Numbered from the stretch's first letter, positions 10,725 to 21,490 are shown. The stretch is DNA of 64,000 nucleotides from Nelumbo lutea (GCA_022828595.1 JAKGHH010000007.1:66204727-66268726); one strand, 5' to 3'. Numbers and translations: made by a program. Notes: a model not told the origin generated them from the letters alone.

Positions 10725-11490
10725 ACCCAGATGCCAAGTTATTTTTGCCTCTAGGTTGCAGGTCACCAGTTTGACCATCCAAGACAAATGGGTCAAATTG
10801 TGTCACATAAGAATTTTACATATTTAACTATAATTATGTATGTATGTATATATATATATGTATGCAAATGTATATAAACACACATTTTATCAATAAATAA
10901 TATATAATTATATTCTACATATAACATATTATATTCTACATAGACACATAGATCTTGAAAAGTTACCCAAAACCAAACAAAAGATCACCCTAATTGGACA
11001 TTAGAGCATAAAGTTATGGCCTCCGTAAATTTACATACATATTTAATGTGCAACCCATGACCCGATCACCAAGTCAAATGAGTCAACAGTCCAACCAATC
11101 GGGTCAAATGATTTTTGACCAGACCAACAGTTCTTGAACAAACTCCAAGACTTATTAGAACCAAACCCAAAATCATGACTGAGTGATGGTTCAAACAGTT
11201 CGACCAATTAGGTCAATGATGGGTTGAAAACACTAACTGAAAAGAGTATCTATCAATGTAACAAAAGCTTTAACAGCTAGAGAAGTCCATGTCATGGGCA
11301 AAGAGTGGAGAGATGGTAACATCATTACAAAAGAGATTCCAAATTGATAATTGAAGGCTTATGTAGAAAGTATGAAATCCTTTGGAATATAAGCACATTA
11401 TTCAAAGATTTCCACAAGATTGTAAAAGAAGACTAATTGAAGATAAATTATAAGCACATTTATAGAGAGGCGAATTGAACCAAGCGACTG
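10725..11490. other. AT-rich stretch with short dinucleotide runs
   Basis: Contains a TATG/TA run (about 10838-10866) and TATATAATTATATTCTACATA repeats near 10900-10940. Both margins (about 10740-10800 and 11040-11230) have GGTCAA/TTGACC-rich phrases resembling family A MITEs at low similarity, so an old element may lie here. No gene seen. Confidence 0.4.
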
Positions 11491-11498
11491 TTCAGATC

Positions 11499-11796
11499 AT
11501 GGCTTTGAAAATCAGACCGGATTGGACAATCAAATCAGAAAAATCGGGAACCAGTTCCGTTTTACTCCAGAACCGTTATTTCACCAAAAAACCATTGATT
11601 TGGTCATCAACCTGCTGATTCAGGCAGTCAAACCATTCGAACCATCCAACGCTTTTAATGGTTTTAATTTTTAATTTTTTTAATTTTTTGTTAGAACAGA
11701 CTGTCTGTTCGATTCGAACAGTTAAACTGTTTGACCCAAGAACCAGACCCTGACCAGTTCGTTATTTGGTTCGGTTTTAAAAACCTTGGCTCAGAT
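11499..11796. mobile_element. MITE family A, copy 2
   Basis: Starts CATGGCTTTGAAAATCAGACCGG and ends CGGTTTTAAAAACCTTG, with the family's central phrases (AACCATTCGAACC-like, TTTTGTTAGAACAG). Possible 9-bp duplication GTTCAGATC / GCTCAGATT, 7 of 9 matching, suggesting an older insertion than copy 1. Confidence 0.75.
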
Positions 11797-11799
11797 TGT

Positions 11800-12370
11800 A
11801 AATTTAAGACACTTAGATACTTTTCGTCAATTTGCTTAACTTTCATGCTTGTAGAGATTTAAATCTTATTGTTTCTATTGATGATGTTTGAGGTTGTGTA
11901 ACTCCTTTTTTTTTCTTTACTTTGGAACTCACCAAACCCTTGGTTGTGCTCTATACTATAGTGGTGTGGGATTTGAACGTGGTCGTTCTCAATTTCAAGT
12001 AAAATGCATCAACTAAATAATATTTGAAACAATAAAATGTGATGTGTTTTAGAACACGAGAAATAACCATTTTAAGAGTCACGAAAAACGCATGTGGTGA
12101 GTTTCAAAACTAGTTGGAACATGAATTCGCCACGGTATCCAACACGACTCGTGCAAACTGCTATATCCCTTCCCACAAGTCCCAACTAACTCATGTGTGT
12201 TTATCATGATTTATTTGTAATAGCTACCTATAAAATGTTTGTCTTAGTTAATTTATAAAGGATAATAAGACATTTTAGAATTCATTATAAAATTGTCTGT
12301 GAGATTAGAAAACCTATTAATAATAGGGTTGTTTCAAGGTCAAACCGGGTTTGCATTTATTTATTAGTTG
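11800..12370. other. No gene recognised
   Basis: AT-rich, with no coding similarity, no RNA gene and no clear element ends. Confidence 0.5.
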
Positions 12371-12374
12371 AGTA

Positions 12375-12588
12375 CAAGGTTCAAAATATCGACACATATC
12401 AACCGATACGTATCGTCGATGACTTCCCAATATACCCCTATAAGGATTGTATAAGTTCAGCCACTGATTCAAAGGGTAGTCGGACCTTAAACTGATCACT
12501 CTGAACTGATTTTGAAAAAAAAAATAAGTAAAACATAAAAAAAGCATCGACACAGACCGATACGCCCATATCAATATTTAGAACCTTG
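12375..12588. mobile_element. MITE family B, copy 2
   Basis: Ends CAAGGTTCAAAATATCGACA and TATCAATATTTAGAACCTTG are inverted repeats. GTTGAGTA is duplicated outside (12367-12374 and 12589-12596). The interior has the ACCGATACG / CGTATCG phrases of this family. Confidence 0.8.
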
Positions 12589-12599
12589 GTTGAGTAATT

Positions 12600-13380
12600 G
12601 GGGACCAAATTTACCATAAGCCACCCCGTATGAAGAAGTGAGATGGACCTGCAATGCTTTTAAAAAAGAAATTTTGTAGGGAAATGATTTGGGCACATCT
12701 CATTTTCAATAAAATGGACAAATGCTTATGCTTTAAAAGGCTAAAACACCTCATGATTTTTACAGTGGTTTCTTTGTCATTTTATAATTTATATATCCAT
12801 TTGAAGAAAATGGATGTGTCCCAATCAGTCCCCATTTTCTATATATAACGTGTGATATTGAAAATTCAAAAAGTAAAAGTGATAATCCAAAGGAAAGGAA
12901 AGGAAAGGATTGGATTAAGATACAACCCTTGTTTTTTCTTGATGACCAACAGTTAAATTCAATATTTTTCTTTTAAATTGCTAATCAAGTAGATAAAGTT
13001 AATATTTTAGAACCTTTAATTTAGTCTTAATTAGTGTTCATATTATGGTTAAAGCAATTCTATGCAACTCTTTGTTTCTTCCACCTATGGACAACTCTTA
13101 AACGGGTTTCCACCATGAAACGTAGGGCAACAAAAATTAAAGAGTTGCACAAAATTATTTGATTGCAACTCTTACATTTCCTACAAGCATCCAATGACAA
13201 GGATTCTGGTTGTAATGTCTTAAAAAGAAAAAGAAAACAAGCATTCATTCTACAGATAAGGTACCTATGCTTCCAATGATAAATACGAAAGATGTTCTCA
13301 ATGGATGTTGAGATGTGCATGTGGGGTGTTTTAATTTGAGGCAGGTTGTGTGTGGGAGGCAGATGTGAACTCCAAAAAAA
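12600..13380. other. No gene recognised
   Basis: AT-rich. An 86-codon open frame at 13060-13320 on the minus strand has no recognisable motif and is treated as chance. Confidence 0.45.
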
Positions 13381-13383
13381 TTA

Positions 13384-13710
13384 GGGCCTATTTGGTGTGT
13401 CTTTCGTGCTGTCTTTTAGTTGTTTATAAGTCATGTAAACCGATTTTTAGTCTATTCCTGTTTGGTTCGTGAAAGATCTAGCCACTAAAAGCTGGAGCAT
13501 TGAAAAAATGCAAAAAGTCCATTTTGGGCTAATTTAGAGAAACTCCTTTTCAGGTCTTTAGCATTTTATTCTCACGCGAAAAGATGCACGGAAACACATA
13601 TATGCCAAACTAACTTCTAGCTACTTAGATCTTCATGCAAAAGTTCAATGCATTTTTTGATTGTCAGAACTACCAGAAAAGTTTCCCTAAAAGACTTGCT
13701 AAATAGGCCC
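13384..13710. mobile_element. Tourist-like MITE family D
   Basis: Ends GGGCCTATTTGG and CTAAATAGGCCC are inverted, and TTA is duplicated outside (13381-13383 and 13711-13713). Length 327 bp, no coding capacity. The ends resemble family C, but the interior is different. Confidence 0.8.
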
Positions 13711-13807
13711 TTAGATATCTAAAATCTCAACCATCCATATATACTCTTGTTTTTTTTTTTAATTTTAATTTTTTCACTTATATATAACATATAGGATGAA
13801 TATCAAT

Positions 13808-14085
13808 ATTTTTTTGAAGGCAATGGCTAAATTCATTAATAATGCTCAAAAATCCAAATACAATCCATGAGAGTATAAAACAGCAAACAGAAAAAAAAAA
13901 AAAAAAAAAACACCTAAACGGATTGCAACATATCCTGAGCACCGGGAAGAATTCTTATAAGCGCTCTGCAAACGGTACAAGAATAAACGCCAATAAAGCA
14001 AAACTCCACAAGAAACTCCCGAGAAGTGACGAACAAAGTGACAAGAGAAGTTACCAATATTTAAATCTATTAAAATGACCTAAAT
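13808..14085 (-). mobile_element. Possible LINE/retroposon 3' untranslated tail
   Basis: Read on the minus strand this is a U-rich 3'-UTR-like stretch with a long T run (plus-strand A run at about 13891-13911). It ends in TTATTAATGAATTTAGCC followed by CTTCAAAAAAATA, the sort of tail seen at the 3' end of plant L1 LINEs. No coding part remains, so the call rests on the tail alone. Confidence 0.4.
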
Positions 14086-14089
14086 CTCA

Positions 14090-14485
14090 TCACTATTTGA
14101 CGTTTGGGTGACCCTAAAAACTGAAACATGTTGTATGGTACTTGTACTTATTGAGCCTTGGTTTCCGTGTTTACTAAAATAAGAGGGATCCATTTTAGCA
14201 CGGAAAGAGTCATATCGTTGATGTTGGTGGTGGACAAAATATTCTGGAATGTACTGTGTGCATGGTCATGACGCATGACCATTGAATTTTGGTAGTTAGG
14301 TTGACAGTTGACACATCCGTTCGCGCACTTCTCCGTCATCCACAGCCATTTACAAGCTTACTCGGCTGTGCGGTCTGTTTCTTCCGTTGAATAAAAAATC
14401 CATCTTCTCACTATTTATTCAAAGATTTCTGTAATTGGAGTTGCATATTGCACTTTCACTTCCAACGGTTAATAACCATTCTTCC
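14090..14485. other. No gene recognised
   Basis: No coding similarity on either strand; intergenic sequence between a possible LINE tail and a MITE. Confidence 0.45.
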
Positions 14486-14489
14486 GGTG

Positions 14490-14752
14490 TTTTCAAAACC
14501 GGAGCAGACCGGATGGTTTGGACCAGAAAAATTGGGAATCAGTCACCTGCTTAGTTTCGTTTTACCCCAAAGCAGTTTTTGGTCAAAAAATGTATATGAT
14601 TACTGCTGATCTGGGTGGTCGAACCATCAACTCGGACAATGGTTATTAACTATTTTTGTTTTATTTTTATTTTTTTGTTAGAACAGGTCATCCATTCGGA
14701 CCAGAGTCGGACCATTCGACCCAGGAACCGGACCCCAGAATGGTTCCTTGTC
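14490..14752. mobile_element. MITE family A, copy 3
   Basis: Contains TTTTCAAAACCGGAGCAGACCGG at the left and the family's AACAGGTCATCCATTCGGACC and GAACCGGACCCC phrases at the right, but the right terminus is eroded. No target duplication is readable. Confidence 0.65.
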
Positions 14753-14759
14753 CTCACAA

Positions 14760-15602
14760 TGCCCATTTAAATCTTACCTATATTTTGGTTTCCCTACCAA
14801 TGTTTATGAGATTTTGAGGGCCCCTTATCCATATTTATTAGTTTTTAGCCCCTCAAGAAGAAAAAAAAAAAAAAATCCTAGTTCAACCTCCTATGCTGCT
14901 GGTAAGACATGATATTCGGAGCGTTTTGATCAATCAAAGTCCTTCATTAATTTGATAAATAACCACCCAATTAGTTATCATTTTTTTATGGTACAGGTTT
15001 ATTGGTTACAAGCTTTTTCTAATATCATATTTGAACCTTAAGTTCAATGATGATTAGCTGAACTTAATAGCTGTGTTAGGGGCTACTTAGCCATTAGTAA
15101 CATTAACTCCATATCAACCACCAATGTCCTACATCCATTCCAATATCTCTCTCATGAAACGTGCCCTAAAACAACCCATGTGCGCATCTCAGCATGCATT
15201 GAGAACATCTTCTATATTTATCAAGATATGTCCAATACACGATTGAGATGTATTGTATGACATTTTTTAACACATTCTATGAGGGCAGATGTGACTTCCA
15301 TTTTATATCAAGGCTAATGTGGGGTTTTTATTATTGGTTAAACAGTCCTTAACACAGACATCAAGGGAAGTTAATACAGACTTTTTTTTCTTTATTGCAT
15401 GTCACACATTATAAAGGACGATTAAGGGGTGAGATCCATTGACCTTTAGACTCCATAATAGAACACCTTTGACACCTGTCGTACACCGATTCAGACTCAT
15501 GTTGGATTTGCTTTTTTACTTGCATCTAAAAAAATAATAAAATAAAATAATCACCTTTTACTTCTTAAAAGGACAAAGACTATGGCACACCCTTATCAAG
15601 AA
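14760..15602. other. No gene recognised
   Basis: AT-rich with an A run at about 14860-14875. No coding similarity. Confidence 0.45.
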
Positions 15603-15605
15603 TAA

Positions 15606-15827
15606 GGGCCCATTTGCTATTCACGATTTGAATCAAAGGGAAATCGAAATCAAAATTGGAATCAGAGCTGGAATGGATTATCACTCTCAAGGGATGGGTA
15701 GGAAATCACCATTCCATTAGGAGTGGGAATGGGTTCTAATTCCATCCAATCAAACAGTTGGAATCAGAATGGATCATTAATTTTACTTAGTATTTTGGAC
15801 CCCTATTCTTCCAAATCAAATAGACCT
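15606..15827. mobile_element. Tourist-like MITE family C, copy 3
   Basis: Ends GGGCCCATTTGCTATTC and CTTCCAAATCAAATAGACCT are imperfect inverted repeats, with TAA outside (15603-15605 and 15828-15830). The interior GGAATGG / CCATTCC blocks match the other family C copies. Confidence 0.68.
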
Positions 15828-15829
15828 TA

Positions 15830-16628
15830 AGAAAAAAGCAATTCTCACACAACCAAGTGTGAATGCAAATATGTAAAGTGTAAAATGGTTTATATAAATT
15901 GTAAAATTGGGATAGTTTTGTATTAATAAATTTACCTTCTCACAAAACAGACTTTTAACTGTAATGGATACAAATATGAATTCCAACAATATGCTTTTTT
16001 TTATCAAAAGCTTACTTGAATGCAAATTTACTTCTTTTTTATTGATATACATTTACATCTTATTATCAATGTAAATATGCATTGATATGTCATTTATTAA
16101 GACATAAATGTAATGTTGCCAAACACAGACAAAAATAAACCAGAGTACAAATTTGTCCTAAATCGAAATTTACACTCCATTTATATAGTTTCCAAACACA
16201 ACCTTAAGAGAAAATCTATGATAAGGAGTATGAGAAGAATTTTGGTTTGTGAATTTTGATAAATAAGACTTAATTGACTAACGTTTATGATACCATTTGA
16301 TTCAGATATCCTTTCTTTCCCATATCATGAACCCGTACCCTTAAAATCATTTTTTTTTAAGGAATTTATTATTTGGTAACAAGGTCCGAAATCCAATAAA
16401 TTAATTGATTAAAAAAAAAAAGTTACTGATTTGCAAATCATGCATGTTTTAGACTTTTAGTCGAGTAGATAAGGATTTCTTTAAATCTCACCTCGGAGAA
16501 AAGTAACCAAAAGGCGGCTGTACTTGATGAGCTAATAATTTTCAACTCGGTAAGTCCCACAACAACATTATTTGCGTTGAACACATGTAGTGGACTGTAC
16601 TGAGCGGAGATTTTGAAAGTTGAAACGT
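15830..16628. other. No gene recognised
   Basis: AT-rich. A 78-codon open frame at 15816-16052 on the minus strand is A/T-driven with no motif. No element ends found. Confidence 0.45.
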
Positions 16629-16630
16629 AA

Positions 16631-16759
16631 GCTATGTTTGGTTTGACAAGAAATAAGAGATAAGTTAAATTGAAAGTTGAGGGAAAATTAATTGTTAAAG
16701 AATTTTGAAGAAATTAACTTTTTATTTCTTTCTTTATCTTCTGTCAAACTAAACATACC
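16631..16759. mobile_element. Small MITE (129 bp)
   Basis: GCTATGTTTGGTTTGACA at the left mirrors TGTCAAACTAAACATACCC at the right; the interior (AAATAAGAGATAAGTTAA / TTAACTTTTTATTTC) also folds back. No clear target duplication. Confidence 0.6.
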
Positions 16760-17226
16760 CACAAGTCAATAGAAAGCCATTTGATAACGACCGAAACTCA
16801 TAGATTGAACGATTCATGACTTATTGTTTTATTTTCAAGTGCTAAAATAATCAAATAAAAATAATATGCAATAACGCAAATTAAATGGTATAATAATCTA
16901 CCCAGTTTCGGATTCAGCCATTAGAGACTCACAACCACCTTGAAAACTTAAACTTATTCTATGAATTGGACAAAACAATAAACGTTTCGCTGGGAATAGG
17001 ATTTTATCTCAAAGACATCCTGACAATTCTGGAAGTCTAATCCGATTAAGACACGAACCTTCAGTTATAAAAAGGTATTTCCCACTCAAGGTAAGGGATT
17101 CCAACTTCAGACAATCATACTGTTACTTTGCTCGGACCAGCACTCTCATTGCTCGGCTCAACCACCCACCACTTTCTACTGATTTGAGCGCCGTAGTGCC
17201 TACCTAGGAATAACTCCATGGGCCTC

Positions 17227-18057
17227 TGATGAAGCGCGATCCGGCCGGTCTTAGCTGTCAACGACCTTGCTTCTGAACTGGGTAGCAGGGAACCTGAAAC
17301 GGAGGAGATGAGGAAGCTCCGGGGGGAACCTGGTGTAGCGGCTCCGAAGCTCAAGTTAGAATCCTTCAAAAGCAAGATAACACCAGATAGCGCAAAGTTT
17401 GCATACCTTGTTTGTTGGGGGCAGGGGGCTCTTATAATCACTTCGCGCACTCGCTCCGAGGCCCTTGTCAGGTCGGGTATGATTACCCTTGCGCTTGTCA
17501 ATTCAATCGTCGTCCTTTCTGCTGGGACAGAACCGTCACTGCCTAACCGTCTCTCTAACTGGAGATGGCGGTGTCAGTGGCAGTGGCAGGTGGCCGTTTA
17601 AAGTGCGGCCGCCAAGCGTCAGATCCCAAGTCAGTCAGGTGCGGCGCCCTCGGGCACGGACTTCCTCAGTGTCAGGCATGGTACGACTTGTTTGGTTTTG
17701 GTGCCCAGAAGGTGATTCGGAGTGGTGAGCGAGGTGAAGTCTTGAGTTCGGAGGTATTTATAGGGCAGGTCATTTCGGCGAGGTGTATCCCGAACTGTTA
17801 CAAGGCAGGCCAGTTCGACGAGGTATACCCCGAGCTGTTACAAGGTTGGCCAGTTGGCGAGGTATATCCCGAGCTGTTACAAGGTTGGCCAGTTCGGATT
17901 ACTCTGGTTTTGGGCCAAGGGTGAGTTCGGGCCCCCCGTAGGGAGTTCGGTCCGCTGGTGTCCCCTTGTTCACGCCTTAGGCTTGGCCCTTTTTCCGAGC
18001 TATTGTTTCTGCCACGTGTCGCATAACTGTGAGGTCGGGCCAAATCTTCCTTCATCA
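17227..18057 (-). mobile_element. Solo LTR of a Tat-type retrotransposon with 5-bp target duplication
   Basis: 831 bp beginning TGATGAAG and ending CTTCATCA, flanked by a perfect GCCTC duplication (17222-17226 and 18058-18062). The uninterrupted site is seen in the right LTR of the host element (GCCTCTGACATC). On the minus strand its start (TGATGAAGGAAGATTTGGCC, then CGACCT) resembles the LTR start of the Tat element at 47994-55665, so it is a relative in minus orientation. It is GC-richer than its surroundings, and the open frames in it are not genes. It formed presumably by LTR-LTR recombination. Confidence 0.88.
17779..17897. repeat. Three tandem 39-40 bp units inside the solo LTR
   Basis: Units at 17779-17818, 17819-17857 and 17858-17897, each CGAGGT(G/A)TA(T/C)(A/C)CCCGA..TGTTACAAGG..GGCCAGTT. 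The last two are nearly identical. Confidence 0.85.
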
Positions 18058-18170
18058 GCCTCTGACATCTTTTCTTGATCACAGATCTTGGAGCGCAGCT
18101 ACGTCCTATCACCTCAACTCCGCCCTATTGGCAAGGATTATCTGACTACAACTCCATTTTGTGCACCACC

Positions 18171-18830
18171 TCGGATCGAGCAACATCAAATTGGTGATGA
18201 GTTTCGCGGCATCGCCCAACCAGGTCGTTCCCTCTCACGCCCCAACGCGTACGAAGGATGATCCTTGCTCTGAGGACCCAAAAACATGCAGAAGCTCAAC
18301 ACCTGCCGCGTAACACCCGCCACACAACACCTGCCATGCAACACAAGTCGCACAACACACGCGTAGCTCAGCACACAACACTGACTTGGTCGCGCAACAC
18401 TCGCCGACCAAGTAAACTACCTCTACTGTCCACAGCCCGAGCCTAAAGCAGAGAAGAACGCCCCCGCCCATCAGGGCCTGAGGGTGATCATTGAACTCCA
18501 CACATCCACTGACTAAGACCATAGCTGGCCGAGCAACGACCAGCCCTCAAAGAGCCAAAAAGCTCCCAAGACCAATAACTAAGCGTCGTGAAGATGAGAG
18601 CTTGGAACATACTTCGGCCCCACTAACCAAAGATTGAAGATCTCGGCCATGATATGGTCGAGGAATCCAATTGGAAAAAAAAAAGGAGAGAGAGAAGTGG
18701 TATGCAAGTTCAGAACAAAAAGAGTACATTTTCATTAAGTTAACATCGTCAGTACATGATTCAAAGCTCGGCATACTGAGCCATTACAAAAAGAACAAGA
18801 GAAACAAAAGAAACCTCGCGGCAACTCAAT
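18171..18830. other. 5' part of the internal region, no gene recognised
   Basis: Follows the left LTR. CATCAAATTGGTG at 18184-18196 resembles the LTR-end plus primer-site junction of Tat elements (CATCAATTGGTGCC at 55058-55071, minus strand), so this may be the eroded primer-binding region. 18290-18385 has short ACAACAC / GCAACAC repeats. No gag or pol homology. Confidence 0.45.
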
Positions 18831-18833
18831 CCT

Positions 18834-19521
18834 CTACAGGGGGATCAGTAGCCTCTTCTCCTTCCTTACCGTACTCGCCCCCATCACCCTCATCAGCAAC
18901 AAGGTTGTCCTCGGCAGGTGGGGCCTCGTTGTCATATGCACCCCAAGTCTATGCAATGTCAGTCTACTGTGGACAGTGACACAACACCCTTCTCTAGAAG
19001 GCATTGAGCCTTGCTTCATAGGAGCTCGAGGCATACTCGTCCATCTCTTGCCGGTACTCAACCAAGCCCTTGAACTGAGCCACCACTGCTTCGACGGCCT
19101 TCTGCTTCAGCCGCTCCCTCTCCGCCTTCAGCTTGGCGATCTGTTGCTTCAGGCAACAAACAACATTTGCCTACTCGGCTATCTGGCCCTTTAGCTCAGC
19201 CACCTCCGCTTCCACTGTGGTTGTCCACTCCCCAGCCGCCCGAAGCTCTACCAATTGAGCCTTCAAGCTCAAGTATTTAGAGTGCTTTCTCTCATACATG
19301 CTCCGCAGGTCCCAAAAGGCGATCCACCAGAGCGATTGTCGAGCATGCGTTTTGCGGTTAAGAAACAACGGAACCCGACCAAAGGAGCCCGTGCTGCATC
19401 CCAACCGGGCACTCCACTCTTCGACTTCATAACTGGGGGAGTGGTGTTCAGATTCCGAAATGTCAGGTATTAGTTCCTTAGCCGAAGAACAAAGATCCCT
19501 TCTGCGATGCAGCATAGCCAA
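18834..19521 (-). pseudogene. Antisense extra ORF remnant with coiled coil (Tat-type)
   Basis: On the strand opposite to the LTRs, 19521 down to 19171 is open and continues in frame past stops. The segment from 19240 is strongly coiled-coil-like (EVAELKGQIAE, LKQQIAKLKAERERLKQKAV, then AQFKGLVEYRQEMDEYASSS). That heptad-rich block followed by an F/Y-K-x-x-x-E-Y motif is typical of the extra ORFs of plant Tat-lineage Ty3/gypsy elements, whose role is unknown. At least three in-frame stops make it non-functional. It is the only coding remnant kept in this element. The similarity is by pattern, so assignment is moderate. Confidence 0.6.
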
Positions 19522-20057
19522 GCATCAAAGAGGCCTAGACTTCGGAGTCCAACTTTTTTCCTCAACACCTGGCCGGAGTGAATGACTGCACAATAGCTCG
19601 ACCGAGCACTCCTCTCCGTCCGCACAATACCTCGACCAAGCACTCCTCTCTGACTGTGCGATAACTCGGTCGAGCACTCCTCTCTGACCGCACAATGCCT
19701 TGGCCAAAAAAGTGAGAACTCCTCTCCGACCGCAATGCCTCGGCCAAGCACTCCTCTCTGACTGCGCAATGCCTCGACTGAGAACTCCTCTCATCGACTT
19801 CGAAACTGGGGCAGTGGTGTTCGAATTTTGAAATTAGAATTCTCGAAGTTCCGTAGCCAACGATCGAAGAACTCCTCAGCCACAACCCACATTGTGTGGG
19901 TGACGAGTTTCGCCAAGCGTTGAGGAATGCGAGGTGGACAAAACGCTCAACCAGGACTTCAACTTGGAGTTCCTCAACCGAGAAACAAAGCACCCTGCCA
20001 CACTACACCTCGGCCGAGCACTTCATTCCTCGATTTCAAAACTGGGGGAGTGGTGTT
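19425..20057 (+). repeat. Three copies of the polypurine-tract motif before the right LTR
   Basis: AACTGGGGGAGTGGTGTTC at 19431-19449, AAACTGGGGCAGTGGTGTTC at 19803-19822 and AACTGGGGGAGTGGTGTTT at 20039-20057, each preceded by TCGA(C/T)TTC. The last lies at the LTR boundary and is presumably the working tract. The others mark duplications of the 3' end. Confidence 0.7.
19590..19797. repeat. Tandem array of about 35-42 bp units
   Basis: Five to six diverged units of the form CTCG(A/G)CC(A/G)AGCACTCCTCTC(T/C)GACCGC(A)CAAT(G/A)CCT. The open minus-strand frames here (rich in SERSA / REECS repeats) come from the array, not from a gene. Confidence 0.8.
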
Positions 20058-20630
20058 TGAGTCATGGTTGAGCTGGCCTTAGATGACACGTGGCCATCCA
20101 ATCATCACCCAGTCAGCCCCGACCACGTTAGCATGGCCCGGCCAGCTCCATAGCCGTGGCTGTGGTACGCTATTACTGTAACCCCCCATCTTATCCTCTC
20201 AGCCACGTCAACTACACGTCACACAAATAAGCACAACTACAGATAGGAGGAGGGAGGAGGACAACTCCACTGGGGAATAAGACTCTATCCCAAAGACCTC
20301 AACAACTAACCTCATTCTAACAGCCCTGGAAGCCCAATCCGACCAGGACACGGACCTTTGGCTATAAAAAGGTATCTCTTGCTCAAGGTAAGGGATTCCA
20401 AATTTTGACACCCATATTGTTACTTTGCTCAGACCAACAGTCTCATTGCTCGGCCCGACCACCCACCACTTCCTATTGACTTGAGCATCGGAGTGCCTAC
20501 CCGGGATAACTCTTCAAGCCTCTGACATCTTTTCTTGATCACAGATCTTGGAGAATGGCTTCATCCTTCCACTTCGGCTCCGCCCTATTGGCAAGGATTA
20601 TCTGATTGCAAAATCAGTTCGTGCACCACC
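20054..20630 (+). repeat. Right LTR of the deleted Tat-like element
   Basis: About 577 bp starting TGTTTGAG just after the purine tract, with TATAAAAA at 20363-20370, and ending near GTGCACCACC. It lacks the 831-bp insertion found in the left LTR, so it gives the pre-insertion sequence. Confidence 0.7.
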
Positions 20631-20767
20631 ATTGAAAATATTAATATGATCACCTAAATTGAGTGAAAAATGTTCAAAGGGCAAGAGCCCGTGGTTATTT
20701 ATTCCGAAAGTACCCCTAACACTTATTCATATAAAAAACAAAATTGACCAAATAAAGCAAAACAGAG

Positions 20768-20987
20768 CAAGGTTCAAAGTATCGGATTGTATCAACCAAT
20801 ATGTATCATTTCGGGAGCTCCCCGAGATGCCCTTACAGAGGGTGTATCGGGGTTCTAACTGGTTTAGGGGGTGGAGGAGCCTTAAACTAGACCCCTGTAC
20901 CAGTTTTGAAAAAATAAATAAAAAAGTATCGATATCGCCTGATACGCCCCTACCGACGTATCAAGCGTATCGATATTTTGAACCTTT
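20768..20987. mobile_element. MITE family B, copy 3
   Basis: Ends CAAGGTTCAAAGTATCGG and CGTATCGATATTTTGAACCTT are inverted, and the interior has ACCAATATGTATC and CCTGATACGCCCC as in the other copies. No target duplication is readable. Confidence 0.75.
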
Positions 20988-21084
20988 ATCTCCCTCTCAC
21001 CATCTGACTCACATTCATCTTTATCTGCTCAATGACTAGTGATTTGAAAATAAATAAAAATGGTTTTTGGTTTCTGTATTTACA

Positions 21085-21490
21085 TTCTCTATATCAATTT
21101 CTCTCATTCTCTCTCTACCTATAGTTCTCCTTCAATATCTCTCATTCTCTTTCTTGGTCGATTTCTCCTTCTCCCTTAATTTCTATCGTTCTCCTTCAAT
21201 TTCTCTCCCGCCTTATCTCTCTTTTGTTTTACTTTCTTACACACTTATATGGTATTAATCAGATCGTATAAAAGAACATGAGACCAAATTGGTTTGGTTC
21301 AAAAATTATTGCACCAATTTGATAAAAATTTACAAGAAACTCTTGGCTATGAAATTTACACCAACTGGAGAACGATAGAGATTGAGGGAGAAGAAGATAT
21401 TGACCGAGAGGGAGAGTGAGGGAGAAGAATGAGAAAGAGAGATGACTGTGAGAGTGAGAGAGAAGGGAGGTAGATTGGAAGACAAAGGGA
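21085..21490. repeat. Large imperfect inverted repeat of pyrimidine and purine tracts
   Basis: The pyrimidine-rich arm at about 21085-21215 (TCTCTCATTCTC..., TTTCTATCGTTCTCCTTCAA) pairs with the purine-rich arm at about 21365-21490 (CTGGAGAACGATAGAGATTG, then AGGGAGAAGAAGATATTGACC). The reverse complement of the first arm, GGAGAACGATAGAAATTAAG, aligns with GGAGAACGATAGAGATTGAG in the second. The loop is about 150 bp. Arm similarity is better than low complexity alone predicts because non-repeat words (AACGATAGA, GACC) match too. Confidence 0.65.

Larger units (their letters stand above)
16985..18170 (+). repeat. Left LTR of the deleted Tat-like element (split by a solo LTR)
   Basis: Matches the right LTR from its GGGAATA...CTCAAAGAC segment through the TATA box (17066-17073) to GTGCACCACC at 18170. 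The block 17227-18057 is an insertion absent from the right LTR. The first part of the LTR (equivalent to 20054-20267) is missing here. Confidence 0.75.
16985..20633 (+). mobile_element. Deleted Tat-like LTR retrotransposon (no gag-pol), plus orientation
   Basis: Two related LTRs flank an internal region of about 1.9 kb. The left LTR is 16985-17226 plus 18058-18170 (split by a solo LTR); the right is about 20054-20630. They share TATAAAAAGGTAT, CTTTGCTCGGACCA-type, CACCCACCACTT and GGCAAGGATTATCTGA phrases. A purine tract (AACTGGGGGAGTGG) sits just before the right LTR, which sets the plus orientation. No gag, protease, RT or integrase is recognisable inside. What remains is an antisense ORF remnant (18834-19521) and tandem repeats. 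It is therefore a non-autonomous deletion derivative. The left LTR lacks its first 215 bp or so. Confidence 0.75.

Noticed and set aside
17115..18112. Overlapping open frames of 74-128 codons on both strands
   Set aside because: All lie within a solo LTR with defined ends and a GCCTC target duplication; GC-rich composition explains the lack of stops.
19470..19993. Minus-strand frames with repeated SERSA/REECS-like units, suggesting a repeat protein
   Set aside because: They are the translation of a 35-42 bp tandem DNA array in a retrotransposon; several frames are open at once.
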